Shown here: in pieces, positions 1-5,179 of the stretch | Position numbering within the stretch: position 1 is the first letter of the stretch | Layout of the letters: every line of letters starts with the position of its first letter | Origin: PVC group bacterium | GTDB taxonomy: Bacteria; Verrucomicrobiota; Kiritimatiellia; CAIKKV01; PXCX01 | NCBI GenBank assembly: GCA_003565195.1 | Contig: PXCX01000198.1 | Location: 1 to 5,190 of the forward strand | DNA: 5,190 nucleotides | Direction: 5' to 3' | Notes under the pieces: generated by a model | Seen by the model: only the letters and a program-made list of their open reading frames with translations | The model's database searches: none | What the model was told of the DNA's origin: nothing | Position numbers and translations under genes: made by a program

Positions 1-26
1 ACTGCAAGGCCGCGAATTGGGAGATT

Positions 27-68
27 AAAGTAGACAATCTATTGTTCAATTCAAGCCCGTAAGGGCCT
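27..68 (+). repeat. 42-bp dispersed repeat, copy 1
   Basis: This 42-bp segment matches 3880-3921 at 34 of 42 positions without gaps (counted by hand). The shared blocks are AAAGTAGACAAT, TATTGTTCA and the terminal CGTAAGGGCCT; a 6-bp stretch between the last two differs completely. It contains the short dyad ACAAT-CT-ATTGT, and in this copy GCCC-GTAA-GGGC (55-66) could form a 4-bp stem with a GNRA-type loop. It lies in the leader of the beta-helix gene. Confidence 0.75.
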
Positions 69-91
69 GTAGACGGAGCCGCGACGTCTAC
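69..91. repeat. Stem-loop in the leader of the beta-helix gene
   Basis: GTAGACG (69-75) is perfectly complementary to CGTCTAC (85-91), giving a 7-bp stem around a 9-nt loop. It starts directly after the 42-bp repeat and ends 62 nt before the start codon. No T-run follows, so a classical terminator is unlikely. It could be an operator, an mRNA leader structure or part of a repeat element. Confidence 0.5.
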
Positions 92-140
92 GATCCTGTG
101 CTTTTATGTCCGTGAACGGATGCGAATTTTTTAATCAACC

Positions 141-146
141 GAAAGG
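141..146 (+). promoter_or_regulatory. Ribosome binding site deciding the start at 154
   Basis: GAAAGG lies 7 nt upstream of the ATG at 154. The upstream in-frame ATG at 106 has no purine-rich sequence at this distance and would put 16 polar residues in front of the signal peptide. Confidence 0.7.
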
Positions 147-153
147 CAAAAAC

Positions 154-3100
154 ATGAAGATCAAAACAAGTGGTATCATCATGGCGGTAGCGGCGGGATG
201 GATGGCGGTACAGCTTGTGTCGGCGAATCCGATTTATGTCGACCTCAACGCCACCGGCGCCAACAACGGTTCGTCCTGGGTAAATGCTTACGTCAATCTC
301 CAAACGGCGATTGATGCGGCCGGTGACGGTGACACGCTCTGGGTTGCCGAGGGAACCTATCAGAACAACTACGACGACAACGACTCCTTTGTGATCGACA
401 AGGCCGAGTTGACGTTGTACGGCGGGTTCACCAACGGCATGGCAGCCCTGGATGATCGTGATGCGACGGCCTATCCGACGATTCTGGATGGTGACAATGC
501 GCGGCATGTTTTGGCCCTTACGCAGAATGGCACGGATATCACCCTGGACAGCCTCACGGTTCAGCGTGGAAGATTGCCCGTAGCGCCCGGCGGCGGCGGG
601 ATCCGCGCAAATCTCACCGGTGAGAACACACTCGTCATGCGCAATTGCCGGATACTGAACACCTCGCACAGTAGCGCGCACGGGGAAAGAAGCGGAGCTG
701 GATTGTACGCCGCGAATGTACACGTCACGATTGAAGACTGTCTGTTTCAGGGCAATACTACGTTTGGAGTAAACGGCAGCCGCGCCGGCGGTATTTATCT
801 CACCGGCGGCAGCCTGACAGTGCGCGATACGAGATTCTTCGAGAACGGCAGCGGGCACCACAACAATTCGCTTTGCGGCGGCGGAGCGGCTTGGATCCTC
901 AACGCCCCGGCCTCGTTCTCAAACAGCGTCTTCCATGCCAACACGGCGAACTCCTCCGCACGCCAGGAAAACGCGTTTGGAGGTGCGCTGTTTTTTTCCG
1001 GTGCGGGACACGCGATCACGCTCGACAACTGTGTGCTGACGGAAAACACCGGATATCAGGGCGGCGCGATCGCGGTCGGCAGCGGGACGCTGGTTCTCCG
1101 CCACGGTACCGTCGCCGGCAACAGCGCCCTGGGCAACGGCGCCGAACGTGGCGGCGCGATCTATCTGCTAGGCATTAACCATCAAGAGGGAGCTGACGGC
1201 GGCGGATCGATGTACGCCACCAACACGATTTTCCGGGGCAACCAAGCGGTGGAAGGCAAGGTGGTATATTGTCCCGGCACGTCTTCCGCCCATTTCCACT
1301 ATTGCAACGCGGAGGGAACAGACGGCGCCTACTTCCAAGGTAATGTCACGATTTCCAATCTGACAACCAACGATCCTCTCTTCGCCGACGCATACGCGAA
1401 CGTGCATCTCAAAAGCGCCGAAGGACGGTGGGATCCCGATACGGAGAATTGGGTTTTCGACGCCGTCACCAGTCCTGCCATTGATGCCGGCGATCCGGAC
1501 AGCGATTTCAAGCACGAACTTGATCCAGACGGTGGCCGGGTAAACCTGGGCGCCTATGGGAACACGCCGTTGGCATCGAAAAGCCTGACCGCTGAAGCGC
1601 CACAGGTGGAAAACCGGGATCCCGCGGTATTCCAGACCATGGCCGTGATGCAAGGGGAATTGGTGTCCGGAACCCCGTCGGATATTACGTTTTGGTATGG
1701 AACCAACATGACCAGCCTCGATCTTTCGGTCACCTTGCCGTTCCGGCAAGCGACCGGTTCGGTCTTCAGCGTATCGGTGGGCGACTTGGAACCGAATGCC
1801 CAGTACTGGTACGTCGCCGTGGCGAGCAACGCGGCGGGAGAGAACACCGACACGGCGCAACAGACCTTCAGCACCACTGTGGCGCTGGACGGTGGCGCGG
1901 AGATCCTGCATGTGGACAAGAATGCGCCGAGTCCGGCGGAAACGGGCCGGGATTGGTGCAACGCGTTCAAGACGGTCAAAGCTGCCCTGGCGTCGGCAAG
2001 CGGCACGACCAACACCCTGTGGATAGCGCAGGGGACCTACGCGGACGGCGGCACGGCGGCCATCGGCGCCAGCGTGAACGTGTACGGAGGGTTTACCAAC
2101 GGAATGACCCAGTTTGAACAGCGAAACCCGGCGACCCATCCGGTGATCCTTGACGGCGAAAACATGCGCCGCATCGCCGAGGTTACCGCCGACGGTCTTT
2201 CGGTTTTTATTGACGGCGTCACCCTGCAACACGGGATCGCGTTTGATACGCCCGGTGGCGGCGCCATCCTGGCCAATCGCACGGGCTCAGGCAACTCGAT
2301 CGCGTTACGCGATTGCCGGATTCTGAACAACCGGTCGGTGGTGAGAGAAAATCGCAATGGCGCGGGCATCTACGCCGCCAACATCGATCTCACGCTTGAC
2401 GAGTGCTTGCTCGAGGGCAACAGCACCCACGGCCTCAACAACACCCGCGGCGGCGGCATCTATCTGACCGGCGGCAGCTTGACGGCACGGGACACAAGCT
2501 TCATCGCCAACCGGGGCGGAAGCCACAGTGGTGCGCTGTCCGGCGGCGGCGCGGCGTGGATACTGAACGCGCCGGTGGCATTCACGAACTGCTCGTTCGT
2601 CAGTAATACGGCGAACTCGCATAACTCACAGAATGTGCAGCGCGCGGGCGCGCTGTATTTGTCGATCGGCGCCGCGCGCACGGCGCAACTGGTCAACTGC
2701 CAGTTCAGGGATAATGTCTGCCGTCGACGGGGCGGCGCCATCGTGGTGGACAGCGGCACCGTGAACATACGTAATGCTTCATTCACCTCAAACTCGATTG
2801 ACGAAACGGATGAGGGGAATGACAGCATGGGCGGCGCGATCTATGTCGGAGGCGGCACGGTGAACGTGAAAAACTCGATCCTCTGGAACAACACCTCTTT
2901 CGCTGGCGCCGAGATCTACGCGACCGGGGAAGACACCACGGCGAATATAGCGTATACGCTGATCACCTCCACCAATTCGCCCGACGATGTGGCGGCGCTG
3001 GACGGCGCCAGTATGACGTTCGCCGACGGCATCCTGGAGGATAAGAATCCCTTGTTCGCCTCGGAGACGGATCTGCATCTGCAATCGCGCATGGGGCGCT

Positions 3101-3294
3101 GGGATCCGGTGGCCGAAGCGTGGACCTCGGATGAGGTATCCTCCCCGGCAATCGACGCGGGCGATCCGGCGGATCTTGGTTGGCAGAACGAACCGCGCCC
3201 CCACGGCGGCCGGATCAATCTGGGCGCCTACGGCGGTACGCCGTACGCATCCCAGACCTGGGTTGATCACGGATCGCTGTTCATCATTCGCTGA
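154..3294 (+). CDS. Secreted tandem right-handed beta-helix protein (choice-of-anchor Q / Pmp-like repeats)
   Basis: This is a 1046-residue exported protein. Residues 1-24 form a signal peptide: a basic MKIK start, a hydrophobic core, and a VSA|NP type I cleavage site. Two homologous halves follow, at residues ~25-478 and ~583-1036. Each runs in the same order through a Y/H-V-D start, an N-T/D-T-L-W-x-A-x-G-T-Y strand (58-69; ~620-629), YGGFTNGM (from 89; from 644), GGGIYLTGGSLT, SGGGAAWILNAP or its CGGGAAWILNAP variant, SPAIDAGDP (440-448; 997-1005) and NLGAYG.TP.AS (464-475; 1022-1033). GGAI/GGAL and FxxN motifs recur through both halves (for example FQGN, FHAN, FRGN, FVSN, FRDN, FTSN), as in chlamydial polymorphic membrane proteins and PbH1 beta-helices. 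Residues ~476-582 look like a fibronectin-III linker. From family knowledge it is a beta-solenoid acting outside the cytoplasm; no catalytic site is recognised, so ligand or substrate is unknown. No autotransporter barrel, PEP-CTERM tail or C-terminal membrane anchor is visible. The ATG at 154 is chosen over the in-frame ATG at 106 because it has a ribosome binding site and begins the signal peptide. Confidence 0.93.
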   Translation: MKIKTSGIIMAVAAGWMAVQLVSANPIYVDLNATGANNGSSWVNAYVNLQTAIDAAGDGDTLWVAEGTYQNNYDDNDSFVIDKAELTLYGGFTNGMAALDDRDATAYPTILDGDNARHVLALTQNGTDITLDSLTVQRGRLPVAPGGGGIRANLTGENTLVMRNCRILNTSHSSAHGERSGAGLYAANVHVTIEDCLFQGNTTFGVNGSRAGGIYLTGGSLTVRDTRFFENGSGHHNNSLCGGGAAWILNAPASFSNSVFHANTANSSARQENAFGGALFFSGAGHAITLDNCVLTENTGYQGGAIAVGSGTLVLRHGTVAGNSALGNGAERGGAIYLLGINHQEGADGGGSMYATNTIFRGNQAVEGKVVYCPGTSSAHFHYCNAEGTDGAYFQGNVTISNLTTNDPLFADAYANVHLKSAEGRWDPDTENWVFDAVTSPAIDAGDPDSDFKHELDPDGGRVNLGAYGNTPLASKSLTAEAPQVENRDPAVFQTMAVMQGELVSGTPSDITFWYGTNMTSLDLSVTLPFRQATGSVFSVSVGDLEPNAQYWYVAVASNAAGENTDTAQQTFSTTVALDGGAEILHVDKNAPSPAETGRDWCNAFKTVKAALASASGTTNTLWIAQGTYADGGTAAIGASVNVYGGFTNGMTQFEQRNPATHPVILDGENMRRIAEVTADGLSVFIDGVTLQHGIAFDTPGGGAILANRTGSGNSIALRDCRILNNRSVVRENRNGAGIYAANIDLTLDECLLEGNSTHGLNNTRGGGIYLTGGSLTARDTSFIANRGGSHSGALSGGGAAWILNAPVAFTNCSFVSNTANSHNSQNVQRAGALYLSIGAARTAQLVNCQFRDNVCRRRGGAIVVDSGTVNIRNASFTSNSIDETDEGNDSMGGAIYVGGGTVNVKNSILWNNTSFAGAEIYATGEDTTANIAYTLITSTNSPDDVAALDGASMTFADGILEDKNPLFASETDLHLQSRMGRWDPVAEAWTSDEVSSPAIDAGDPADLGWQNEPRPHGGRINLGAYGGTPYASQTWVDHGSLFIIR

Positions 3295-3350
3295 ACGAAA
3301 ACAATATCAGCGGCATCCCCCGCAGGAAGATCAGTCTGTGGTCTTTCCGA

Positions 3351-3386
3351 CGCGGGCGGATCCGCCCGCGGCGGGTTTGTCGCCGC
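3351..3386. terminator. GC-rich palindrome and overlapping hairpin downstream of the beta-helix gene
   Basis: Positions 3351-3370 (CGCGGGCGGATCCGCCCGCG) are a perfect 20-bp palindrome that begins 57 nt after the stop codon. An overlapping alternative hairpin pairs GCGGCG (3368-3373) with CGCCGC (3381-3386) around a 7-nt loop. The position suits transcript termination or 3'-end protection, but there is no U-tract, so a canonical intrinsic terminator is not shown. It could equally be a dispersed palindromic repeat. Confidence 0.4.
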
Positions 3387-3592
3387 ACCCCAAATTCTTC
3401 GGTCTCCCAACTTACTCAAACCCCTTCCTCCCTTTTCACTCTTAATCTCATGGCTCCTCCGCGGAATCTGTGGGCAAAGAATGGTACCGGTGCGAGCGAG
3501 AATGAGGTGAGGGGCATGGGAAAACGGGTGTTTTTCGGCCAGGCGGACAAGACTATTCGGTAGCGGGATATTTCGGGTAATAGAGAGCGGTT

Positions 3593-3624
3593 AAGCGGGT
3601 CGGGTAAGGGTATCCGACCTGCTT
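3593..3624 (+). repeat. 11-bp hairpin in the intergenic region
   Basis: Positions 3593-3603 pair with 3614-3624 over 11 positions around a 10-nt loop. The single non-Watson-Crick pair (G3597 with T3620) would be a G-U wobble in plus-strand RNA but an A-C mismatch in minus-strand RNA. That slightly favours a structure transcribed in the plus direction. No T-run follows it. Confidence 0.4.
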
Positions 3625-3724
3625 CCACCGTGCGGCGATTGTCGCTTCAGGCATCCACAAGAGATCACGTCTACCCACCGATTTTGCGAAAGACCCGGAA
3701 GATTTAATTGTCTATCAGAAACTA

Positions 3725-3789
3725 CGCCTCGGCCGGGACTAGCGCCCGGCAGAGGGGGCCCGCATTCGCGGGCAGTCCCGGCCGAGGCG
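3725..3789. repeat. GC-rich cruciform: 16-bp perfect stem with inner hairpin
   Basis: CGCCTCGGCCGGGACT (3725-3740) is perfectly complementary to AGTCCCGGCCGAGGCG (3774-3789). Inside the 33-nt loop, GCCCGC (3758-3763) pairs with GCGGGC (3768-3773) around ATTC, so the element folds as a long stem carrying a second stem-loop. Such a structure is far stronger than chance dyads nearby. It may be a REP-like or MITE-like repeat or a structured RNA; no T-run supports simple termination. Confidence 0.7.
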
Positions 3790-3795
3790 AACGTC

Positions 3796-3878
3796 CAACA
3801 TCGAACATCGAAGTTAAGAAAGGCCTCTCCAGATTCCCCATTTCGATGTTCGATGTTGACTGATCGATGTTCGATGTT
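3796..3878. repeat. Heptamer (ACATCGA) repeats arranged as inverted and direct repeats
   Basis: Two tandem ACATCGA units occupy 3798-3811 on the plus strand. The reverse complement TCGATGT occurs twice at 3843-3856 and twice more at 3864-3877. The two pairs are 21 bp apart, exactly three repeat units, so the 7-bp register is kept through the diverged intervening unit. Positions 3796-3812 and 3842-3858 form a perfect 17-bp inverted repeat with a 29-nt spacer. The minus strand reads as chance 'NIEHR' repeats here, which explains the open frame across this stretch. Confidence 0.75.
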
Positions 3879-3879
3879 C

Positions 3880-3921
3880 AAAGTAGACAATTTATTGTTC
3901 AGTTACCAAGCGTAAGGGCCT
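3880..3921 (+). repeat. 42-bp dispersed repeat, copy 2
   Basis: This is the partner of 27-68, in the same orientation and about 3.85 kb away. The AAAGTAGACAAT block begins right at the end of the heptamer repeats, and the copy ends in the same CGTAAGGGCCT. The dyad core is ACAAT-TT-ATTGT here. Its TAGACAATT (3884-3892) is the reverse complement of AATTGTCTA at 3706-3714, so this end also forms a terminal inverted repeat around the cruciform and heptamers. Confidence 0.75.
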
Positions 3922-3937
3922 ATTCGTTATCAGGAAT

Positions 3938-3949
3938 GCATCCGGATGC
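3938..3949. repeat. 12-bp perfect palindrome
   Basis: GCATCCGGATGC is its own reverse complement. It lies 16 bp after the second 42-bp repeat and 10 bp before the GAACCCT heptamers. Function is unknown; a protein-binding site or another piece of repeat DNA is possible. Confidence 0.35.
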
Positions 3950-4189
3950 TCAACGGCCCGAACCCTGAACCCTGGAACCTGAGTCGTTACGATGGATGAC
4001 TCGAGAGCGGTCGCCTTCGCCGGAGATCTTCTGCCAGGCGCGCCGGCCGTCATTGCTGATCAGCGCGCCGGTCAGTTCTGGCAGCGCGGCGGCCGTTTCG
4101 AAAGCGCATGCCGCGTAGTCAATGGATTCTATCCTCGCGGCGTAGCCGTCCCTCTCCGCCGCCACCGTAAGTTTATCGGTATCCGTTCA
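3950..4189 (-). pseudogene. Possible decayed coding remnant (unidentified)
   Basis: A minus-strand frame is open from the TGA at about 4190 to the stop at 3950-3952. Its middle part, with segments such as KLTVAAERDGY, AACAFETAAALPELTGAL and NDGRRAWQKISGEGDRSR, reads like ordinary soluble protein rather than repeat translation. It has no ATG, only a GTG at 4165, no ribosome binding site was recognised, and its end runs into the GAACCCT heptamers. I do not recognise the family. It may be the tail of a broken gene that inserted repeats have cut off, or a chance GC-rich open frame. Confidence 0.25.
3960..3980 (+). repeat. Heptamer array, GAACCCT type
   Basis: Three successive 7-bp units are GAACCCT (3960-3966), GAACCCT (3967-3973) and the variant GGAACCT (3974-3980). 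It is the second of three heptamer arrays in the window. It forms the tail of a minus-strand reading frame, which there encodes a low-complexity RVQGSG-type peptide. Confidence 0.65.
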
Positions 4190-4225
4190 CAGGTATAAAC
4201 CGAGAAGCGCGAGTCTAACATTCGG

Positions 4226-5044
4226 TCAATTCCGCCACAGACCTTCATTCAGGCTGCTGCCGTGTCCCAGATACATACCTTTATTATTCAACCGATGCTG
4301 CACTTCCTGCACAATCACATCCACTGCCGCCTGAAATGTCTCGGCGCCGAAGTCAGCGGATGCATCCTGGGGCGCCATTTTCCCGCCCGCGCCGACAAGC
4401 GGTTCGCCTTTCGGCGGCAACAGACTCAAGTCAACGGTTTCCGGATGTAATGCCAGCATATGTGAAGTTTCCCAGCCGCCTGCGTGATCACCTGCCTGAG
4501 GATAGCGGTCTTTCACCGTCAGAAAATCAACACATGCCCAGGCAAGCATTCCGTCTTTACGTCTGGTATGATTACGCTGATTGAACTGCAGGATCGCCGA
4601 ACGGGCGTGATCGATCAGCGGATAATGTCCCGCCACAAGCACTCCCAGCTCAAACCCCAGCGTTTCCGCTTCTGCCAGGATATGCAGCAGCAGTTTATGA
4701 TAATTCAATGCCTGCTCAGTTGCGCAGAACGGCTGGCTTGCAGCCGTGAAATTCTCTGGCGACAACCCCATTCCGGCGGCAATCTTGTCTCGATCCGCCG
4801 CATTAGCTTCCATTAGCGATTCCAGACGGCTTTCCCCATAATAAAGCGGTGGGAAAACCAGGCCGCCGCCTTGTTGCGCGCACATTAACGCCAACCCATG
4901 CGCCTGGAGCGTGTCTGTTCCGACAGGATTATGCACCCCATGCCATTCCAGCGTCCCGACAGGAATATAAACCACCGGACACGCTTCCCGTGCCGCCACA
5001 ATCTGGGCCGGCCGTAACCGTTCGTATCGTACTTCCATATTCAT
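4226..5044 (-). CDS. Creatininase-family metal-dependent amidohydrolase
   Basis: This is a 272-residue protein, close to the usual 240-270 of the family, with no signal peptide and so probably cytosolic. The family signature is clear. IPVGTLEWHGVHNPVGTD (27-44) supplies the expected metal ligands E33, H35 and D44. VAGHYP (137-142) matches the conserved G-H strand and supplies H140. DHAGGWETS (186-194) matches the H-A-G-x-x-E-T-S motif with E192. The C-terminal GAGGKMAPQDAS (218-229) corresponds to the final glycine-rich substrate loop. Known members hydrolyse creatinine, formamides or peptide-like amides with a two-metal centre; the substrate here cannot be told. H140-Y141 is followed by P142 where creatininase itself has a glutamate ligand, so creatinine is an unlikely substrate. 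The start at 5044 has AGAAGG 7 nt upstream. The gene is convergent with the beta-helix gene and likely belongs to a locus continuing to the right. Confidence 0.9.
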   Translation of the reverse strand: MNMEVRYERLRPAQIVAAREACPVVYIPVGTLEWHGVHNPVGTDTLQAHGLALMCAQQGGGLVFPPLYYGESRLESLMEANAADRDKIAAGMGLSPENFTAASQPFCATEQALNYHKLLLHILAEAETLGFELGVLVAGHYPLIDHARSAILQFNQRNHTRRKDGMLAWACVDFLTVKDRYPQAGDHAGGWETSHMLALHPETVDLSLLPPKGEPLVGAGGKMAPQDASADFGAETFQAAVDVIVQEVQHRLNNKGMYLGHGSSLNEGLWRN

Positions 5045-5051
5045 GCTACAT

Positions 5052-5057
5052 CCTTCT
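5052..5057 (-). promoter_or_regulatory. Ribosome binding site of the creatininase-family gene
   Basis: On the minus strand AGAAGG stands 7 nt before the ATG at 5044. This supports that start over the in-frame ATG two codons later (5038). Confidence 0.7.
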
Positions 5058-5065
5058 GTTAAATC

Positions 5066-5077
5066 CTAGCTAGCTAG
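5066..5077. repeat. CTAG triple repeat, 12-bp palindrome
   Basis: CTAGCTAGCTAG is three tandem CTAG units and is perfectly self-complementary. CTAG is generally under-represented in bacterial DNA, so three in a row is notable. It lies 22 bp upstream of the creatininase-family start codon. Confidence 0.5.
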
Positions 5078-5085
5078 AGCCTGTC

Positions 5086-5101
5086 CGAAAAGGTCTTTTC
5101 G
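5086..5101. promoter_or_regulatory. Operator-like dyad upstream of the creatininase-family gene
   Basis: CGAAAAG (5086-5092) and CTTTTCG (5095-5101) are a perfect 7-bp inverted repeat separated by GT. The 16-bp symmetric site begins 42 bp upstream of the start codon at 5044 and lies between that gene and the rightward promoter. It has the geometry of a dimeric repressor site. A transcript hairpin is possible but no T-run follows the stem on either strand. No regulator gene is in view to assign it to. Confidence 0.4.
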
Positions 5102-5110
5102 TCCAGGTGT

Positions 5111-5138
5111 GTTCAGAGTTCGGAGTTCAGAGTTCAGT
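5111..5138 (+). repeat. Heptamer array, GTTCAGA type
   Basis: Four contiguous 7-bp units begin at 5111, 5118, 5125 and 5132. They read GTTCAGA, GTTCGGA, GTTCAGA and GTTCAGT. On the minus strand the unit is GAACTCT/GAACTCC, sharing GAAC with the other two arrays. The array ends 11 bp before the TTGACA box. Confidence 0.75.
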
Positions 5139-5149
5139 ACCTTTTTCGC

Positions 5150-5179
5150 TTGACAAAGAGTGTCGCAACATGCTAGTGT
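5150..5179 (+). promoter_or_regulatory. Putative sigma70-type promoter reading rightward out of the window
   Basis: A perfect TTGACA (5150-5155) is followed after 18 bp by TAGTGT (5174-5179), which matches the -10 consensus at T1, A2 and T6. It is preceded by TGC, making an extended -10 (TGn). The related sequences AGTGTCGCAACA (5159-5170) and AGTGTTCAACA (5175-5185), 16 bp apart, overlap spacer and -10 and could be tandem regulator half-sites. The transcribed gene would lie beyond 5190, divergent from the creatininase-family gene. Confidence 0.45.

Larger units (their letters stand above)
3295..4225. other. 931-bp dyad-rich intergenic region without a confident gene
   Basis: This region lies between two convergent genes. 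It contains a 20-bp palindrome, an 11-bp hairpin, a GC-rich cruciform, heptamer repeats, the second 42-bp repeat, a 12-bp palindrome, another heptamer array and a possible coding remnant, each listed separately. In 3387-3592 no structure or coding signal is convincing; a short minus-strand reading frame at 3416-3628 has no recognisable protein motif. Between 4166 and 4225 only a weak 6-bp inverted repeat (4171-4176 with 4195-4200) is seen, and no clear terminator for the creatininase-family gene. Confidence 0.6.

Noticed and set aside
106..153. Upstream in-frame ATG extending the beta-helix protein by 16 residues
   Set aside because: The ATG at 154 has GAAAGG at 7 nt and begins a standard signal peptide; the extension is polar and lacks a ribosome binding site.
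88..861. Long minus-strand open frame (257 codons) opposite the beta-helix gene
   Set aside because: It is antisense to a well-supported coding frame, has no recognisable motif, and arises from the high GC and codon bias of that gene.
3793..3860. GTCCAAC followed by an inverted repeat, considered as an attC-like site
   Set aside because: The right end reads GTTGACT, which does not fit GTTRRRY, and the arms are fully explained by heptamer repeats.
3796..3878. CRISPR-like repeat array
   Set aside because: Units are 7 bp and contiguous, with no spacers of uniform length and no cas genes.
3591..3890. Minus-strand 99-residue open frame starting MSTLNIEHR
   Set aside because: Its N-terminal part is simply the ACATCGA heptamers in translation and the rest crosses the cruciform; no protein-like segment remains.
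4213..4219. GTCTAAC, resembling the outer core site of an integron attC
   Set aside because: No GTTRRRY partner or palindromic body lies at attC distance, and the sequence to the right is the end of the creatininase-family coding region.
5078..5101. Sequence after CTAG considered as an insertion-sequence end with CTAG target duplication
   Set aside because: No matching inverted end, transposase or second CTAG duplication is found in the window; the dyad 5086-5101 explains the symmetry more simply.
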